Assembly: GCA_035544835.1 (NCBI GenBank) | Contig: DASZZV010000401.1 | Location: forward strand, 1 to 24,605 | From: DASZZV01 sp035544835 | GTDB lineage: Bacteria > Acidobacteriota > Thermoanaerobaculia > Gp7-AA8 | Direction: 5' to 3' | Length of the DNA stretch: 24,605 bases | Part shown: positions 21,345-24,605 of the stretch, piece after piece | How the letters are laid out: every line of letters begins with the position of its first letter | How positions within the stretch are numbered: position 1 is the first letter of the stretch | The notes under the pieces: model-generated | Told to the model about the DNA's origin: nothing | Database searches by the model: none | The model's input: only the letters and a program-made list of their open reading frames with translations | Translations under genes and position numbers: made by a program

Positions 21345-23936
21345 TCAGCGCGCCGGCTTCCATCGGCTCGCCGTCATCCAGGCTGGGAGATCGACGGCCG
21401 GCATGGGGGGAGCGATTCCGAAGCCCTGTGCATAATCGCAGCCGAGCTCCTTCAGCCGGTCAAACGTCGCCTCGTCTTCCACACCTTCGGCCACGACTTT
21501 GCGCCCGAGGTTCTGGCAGAGCTGAATGGTGGAGCGAACGATTGCTTCGTCGGAAGGAGTCGTCAGCATCTCCAGCACGAACGACTTGTCGATCTTGATC
21601 TCATCAACAGGGAGAAGGCGCAGATGGGAAAGGGAGGAGTAGCCGGTTCCGAAATCATCGATGGAGAGACGGACCTTCAACGCACGCAGTTGCTCGAGGG
21701 TTCGCATCACGTGGTCGGGGTCGGACATGATGCTGCTCTCGGTGAGCTCGAGCGTGAGGCAGGGGGGACTGACTCGCCAGCGCTTGAGCGCTTCGCCGAC
21801 CAGATCGCTCAGCGACGCGTCGAGCAACGAACGACCGGAAAGGTTGACGGCCACACCGAGCTCGAGCCCGGCGTCATGCCACATCCGGCATTGCGCCAGC
21901 GCCTCATTGAGAACCCATGACGTGAGAGGAGCGATGAGACCGGTCCGTTCGGACAGCGGGATGAACTCATCCGGCGGCATCACCCCGTGCTGCGGGTGAC
22001 GCCATCTCACCAGCGCCTCGAGATGCCCGAAGGTCTCCGCTTTGAGGTCTACCTTCGGCTGATAGTGCAGCAGCAGTTGACCGTGATCGATTCCGTAACG
22101 AAGCTCGCTCATGAGAGCCAGTCGCGTCGGCGAGTTACGGTCCAGGTCTGCCGAATAAACCGCCAGACCGCTGTTGGTCTGCTTGGCGATGTACATGGCC
22201 ACGTCGGCTCGACGCAGAAGCGTGGCGGCATCGTTGCCGTGATCGGGTGCCAAGGCGATGCCAAGACTGGCCCCGACATCGAAGGCGTTCTGGTCCACGA
22301 TGAAAGGAGCCTCGAGGGCGCGAAGAAGCTTTCTTCCACTGGAAATGGCGTGCTCTGTGTCCGTGGCCAGCGGCAGAAGAATCGCGAACTCGTCGCCCCC
22401 TAGCCGGGCCACCGTGTCGGAAGCTCGAATCTGATTTTTCAGACGCTGTCCTACCTGCATCAGGATCTGGTCTCCGACGTGGTGACCGAAGGTGTCGTTC
22501 ACTTCCTTGAAGCGGTCCAGATCCATGATGAAAAGCGCCAGCGCTTTGTTATGGCGGGTCGATGAGAGCAGGGCCTGCTCGAGTCGGTCCAGCAGCAGCA
22601 CGCGGTTCGGGAGATCGGTCAGCACGTCGTGCATGGCCTGATGCTCGAGGGCAGCGAGTTGCGCCTTGCGATCGCTGACGTCGCGAAGGATGCAGACCCA
22701 GTGCGTCAGTCTCTCTTCGCGGTCTCGAACCGGCATGACATGCAGCTCCAGCACATATTTCGAGTTGTCAGCGCGTGAGGCGATCGCTTCACCCTCGAAG
22801 GCCATCTGACGCTGCATATGCACATTGATCCTGTCGAGGACCTCGAGCTCCTCGGCGGCGATCTGCAACACGTCCAGGGTCTTGTCGAGTGCGTCCTGAG
22901 CGCGGAAGCCGGTGAGCTTTTCGAATCCGGCATTTGCGAAGAGTACGCGCCTGCTCTCCCCTTCCGCGCCGGCGGTCAAAAGAATGATCCCCTCGATGGC
23001 GTTCTCTACCGCCGACTCGAACAGGCGAAGCTGCGCTTCGGCGGCTCGGCGCTCCGCGATCTCGGCAACCAACTCGGCAGTGCGCTGCTGGACGTTGATC
23101 TCGAGATCGTCGCGAGAATGGCGGAGCTCTTCCTCCATTCGCTTGCGCTGAAAAAACTCCGGAATGGCAATCGAGGGCGAAGAGACGAGATGACTGGCCG
23201 AGGGAATGCCTTCGGCAGCGGCGTACCGGTCGAGATGTCCTTCGATCCTCGATGGCGGGGCCATGATGAAACGACAGTGCCCTCCGCCCGAGGCAAGACA
23301 CTCAACCTCCGCGGCAACCAGCGGCAGTCCGAAGCTCTCTTCGCACCACCCCGAGGAATAGCCGGCGTTCATCACGCAGACCGGGAAGTCGCTTGATTTT
23401 TTCCGCTTCATCCAGGCGTCGGATTCGAAGGAGAAAGGATGATCGTAGATGAGGTAATAGTCCTCGTTTGGCGCAGGGTTCGATTCAGGAAAGATCTCCA
23501 CGAAGGCCCAGCCGGAATACGAAAAATGGATCGGCCCCGCTGACAGTTTCTCGACCGGATCGGTGACCTGCATCCGTTCGTGAAAGGTGCGCGCATCGGC
23601 TTTCCCGATGGCGTGGGCAAGATCAAACAGGAGATTGCTGGCAACGCTTCGAGCCTCGGCTTGTCCCTTGTCCCGGTAGAGCGACATCACCAGATCGAAA
23701 AACTCGACCGACATCGACGCGGCGCGCACGAGGATGTAACGCTCGCCGGAAATCGAGATGGTGCTCAGTCGCGGGTTCTCCACGCGATCGGCAAAGTAGG
23801 CGGCGACATGCTGCTGCGCGCGGAGAAAGATCGGCACGAACTGCTCCGGTACTTTTACGCTCTCCAGCTGGTCTGAGGAAATCGCCGGGTCCGACTTCGC
23901 ACCATCGGGCTCAGTCGATCCTTCTGACATCGCCAT
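21345..23936 (-). CDS. XylR_N-V4R-PAS-GGDEF-EAL protein (c-di-GMP signalling)
   Basis: This 863-residue protein probably makes and/or breaks cyclic di-GMP in response to a small molecule. The N-terminal part (about 28-130) matches the XylR_N sensor domain: RYILVRAASMSVEFF, and LLFDLAHAIGKADARTFH. A V4R domain follows (about 135-230) with SAGPIHFSYSGWAF, GYSSGWCEESFG and cysteines C198, C213 and C221. A short coiled coil (about 265-305) and a PAS domain (about 305-425) lead to GGDEF (513-517, inhibitory site RASD at 505-508) and EAL (640-642; also NLS, ELTES, DDFGTGYSSLS, K783, EGVE). Both catalytic motifs are intact. XylR_N-V4R is best known on sigma54 activators that sense aromatics, so the sensor swap is notable. 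ATG 23930 is an alternative start. Confidence 0.93.
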   Translation of the reverse strand: MAMSEGSTEPDGAKSDPAISSDQLESVKVPEQFVPIFLRAQQHVAAYFADRVENPRLSTISISGERYILVRAASMSVEFFDLVMSLYRDKGQAEARSVASNLLFDLAHAIGKADARTFHERMQVTDPVEKLSAGPIHFSYSGWAFVEIFPESNPAPNEDYYLIYDHPFSFESDAWMKRKKSSDFPVCVMNAGYSSGWCEESFGLPLVAAEVECLASGGGHCRFIMAPPSRIEGHLDRYAAAEGIPSASHLVSSPSIAIPEFFQRKRMEEELRHSRDDLEINVQQRTAELVAEIAERRAAEAQLRLFESAVENAIEGIILLTAGAEGESRRVLFANAGFEKLTGFRAQDALDKTLDVLQIAAEELEVLDRINVHMQRQMAFEGEAIASRADNSKYVLELHVMPVRDREERLTHWVCILRDVSDRKAQLAALEHQAMHDVLTDLPNRVLLLDRLEQALLSSTRHNKALALFIMDLDRFKEVNDTFGHHVGDQILMQVGQRLKNQIRASDTVARLGGDEFAILLPLATDTEHAISSGRKLLRALEAPFIVDQNAFDVGASLGIALAPDHGNDAATLLRRADVAMYIAKQTNSGLAVYSADLDRNSPTRLALMSELRYGIDHGQLLLHYQPKVDLKAETFGHLEALVRWRHPQHGVMPPDEFIPLSERTGLIAPLTSWVLNEALAQCRMWHDAGLELGVAVNLSGRSLLDASLSDLVGEALKRWRVSPPCLTLELTESSIMSDPDHVMRTLEQLRALKVRLSIDDFGTGYSSLSHLRLLPVDEIKIDKSFVLEMLTTPSDEAIVRSTIQLCQNLGRKVVAEGVEDEATFDRLKELGCDYAQGFGIAPPMPAVDLPAWMTASRWKPAR

Positions 23937-23965
23937 CGGAGAATCGTAACACCCGCGGTCGGCAC

Positions 23966-24103
23966 GTAGGGAGCGCGCCGATACCCCGGGCGTTATTCAG
24001 GGAAGGGTATCGGCGCGCCCCATAGCCGCCTCCAGCGGCCAAGTTGACTCGGAGCCTGCTTTCAAATGGCCAAACTCCAGCGGCGCGCTCTGCGCGCCCC
24101 TAC
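23966..24103. repeat. Compact hairpin element between the c-di-GMP gene and the ThrE remnant
   Basis: A perfect 14-bp stem (GCGCGCCGATACCC, 23973-23986, paired with 24005-24018) has an 18-nt loop. A 7-3-7 palindrome (GGCGCGC-TCT-GCGCGCC) lies at 24082-24098. The outer ends carry GTAGGG in inverted orientation (23966-23971 and 24103-24098), each next to GCGCGC. CTCCAGCGGC occurs twice (24030-24039, 24075-24084). No gene is seen in 23937-24110. It looks like a REP/MITE-type dispersed element; GTAG heads fit REP elements. Confidence 0.6.
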
Positions 24104-24110
24104 TGCACCC

Positions 24111-24383
24111 CTAGAACTTTTTACCTGGGGGCACGATGGCGTTGGAGATCAGCAATCCCGTAACAAGAGCCACGGCCATAATCGCGACCAGAAGCACGGT
24201 GGGCGTGGAGAAAAACTCACCCTCTACCCCCATGGTGTCGACCACTTCCCGCATCGCTTCTTCCAGCCGGTGGGCCGGAACACCCTGACCCTGCAGCGCC
24301 CGGCCCAGCTTGAGCGTGAAGGCCATGCCGTCGCTGAGCGGGTCGTCTGTTTTGGCGGACAAATTCTCGGGCCTCATGACCAT
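24111..24383 (-). pseudogene. Internally deleted threonine/serine exporter (ThrE-like) gene
   Basis: The 90-residue frame begins like the N-terminus of ThrE-family exporters (PF06738-type): LKLGRALQGQGVPAHRLEEAM, then VVDTMGVEGEFFSTPT. At residue 62 it passes directly to a single membrane helix with a basic tail, VLLVAIMAVALVTGLL then ISNAIVPPGKKF, which resembles the last helix of the full protein. A normal member has about 250-450 residues and ten or so helices, so all of the transport core appears deleted in frame. It therefore cannot transport. ATG 24383 or 24377 could start it. An alternative is a genuine short one-helix protein that reuses the ThrE head, which I consider less likely. 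Confidence 0.65.
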
Positions 24384-24470
24384 CCGTCGATCAGTGTAAG
24401 GCGCCGGCTTCGATTCATGAGAACCCTTCGCCGTCCCGAGACAAAGCAGTTATCGGACCCTGGTAGTTGT

Positions 24471-24539
24471 TGTCATCCCGAGCGATTGACCGCGGAGCGC
24501 GGCGTCTGAGTGAAAGAAACCAGGGTGTCATCCCGAGCG
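24471..24539. repeat. Direct repeats of TGTCATCCCGAGCG in the window's end region
   Basis: The 14-base sequence occurs at 24471-24484 and 24526-24539. The second copy continues as TCGAGCGAGGGATCTGG. The CCCTGG/CCAGGG bases around the two copies are roughly inverted. This type of unit (CATCCCGAGCG...GAGGGATCT) is a common interspersed repeat in several bacterial phyla. No gene is seen in 24384-24605. Confidence 0.6.
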
Positions 24540-24605
24540 TCGAGCGAGGGATCTGGGAGGGGGCCTTGCGGTGTGGAGTCTTGGAGCTCTCTTACGATTG
24601 TGCGA

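Overview
The window is GC-rich, densely coding bacterial chromosome with no tRNA, rRNA, CRISPR array or phage genes. Three features suggest a member of the Acidobacteriota (Thermoanaerobaculia-like) or a nearby phylum: several Hanks-type Ser/Thr kinases with zinc-ribbon or PEGA-like parts, secreted beta-sandwich proteins of a kind I associate with that phylum, and palindromic intergenic repeats. This placement is inference, not a database result.

Layout. 1-1244: 3' part of a FadL/OmpP1-type outer-membrane channel, ending in a strong terminator. 1245-1615: intergenic array of short-loop hairpins. 6003-1616 (minus): a zinc-ribbon Ser/Thr kinase with coiled coil, membrane anchor and PEGA-like end, translationally linked to an exported coiled-coil/TPR protein. 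6004-6313: divergent promoter region. 6314-11171 (plus): a secreted nuclease-fold protein that has lost its active site, a 925-residue membrane/TPR protein with a gluzincin metallopeptidase domain, a small BamE/SmpA-like membrane protein and a zinc-ribbon membrane protein. 11251-14368 (plus): a secreted beta-sandwich protein and a 753-residue secreted repeat protein.

14424-15284 is a REP/RAYT unit: an IS200-like REP-associated transposase gene between two exact 24-bp inverted copies of a palindromic element, with further short palindromes on both sides. 15285-16799 is a decayed locus in which the first part of a Ser/Thr kinase gene is joined out of frame to the 3' part of an alpha/beta hydrolase-class III cyclase gene, with further frameshifts. 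18967-16884 (minus) is a tight two-gene unit of a zinc metallopeptidase and a D-Ala-D-Ala-ligase-like ATP-grasp enzyme, perhaps a peptide-tailoring pair.

19027-20785 (plus): a secreted beta-sandwich protein, a SAM methyltransferase and a DUF4242 protein. 23936-20794 (minus): an XylR_N-V4R-PAS-GGDEF-EAL signalling protein and a DUF1697 protein. 23966-24103 is a compact hairpin element, followed by an internally deleted ThrE-type exporter gene (24383-24111, minus) and short dispersed repeats up to the edge.

The best candidates for something new are the REP/RAYT unit with its non-standard transposase motif, the metallopeptidase/ATP-grasp pair, the 7000-11171 membrane metallopeptidase cluster, and the aromatic-sensor-type c-di-GMP protein. 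I see no complete, clearly novel defence or biosynthetic system.
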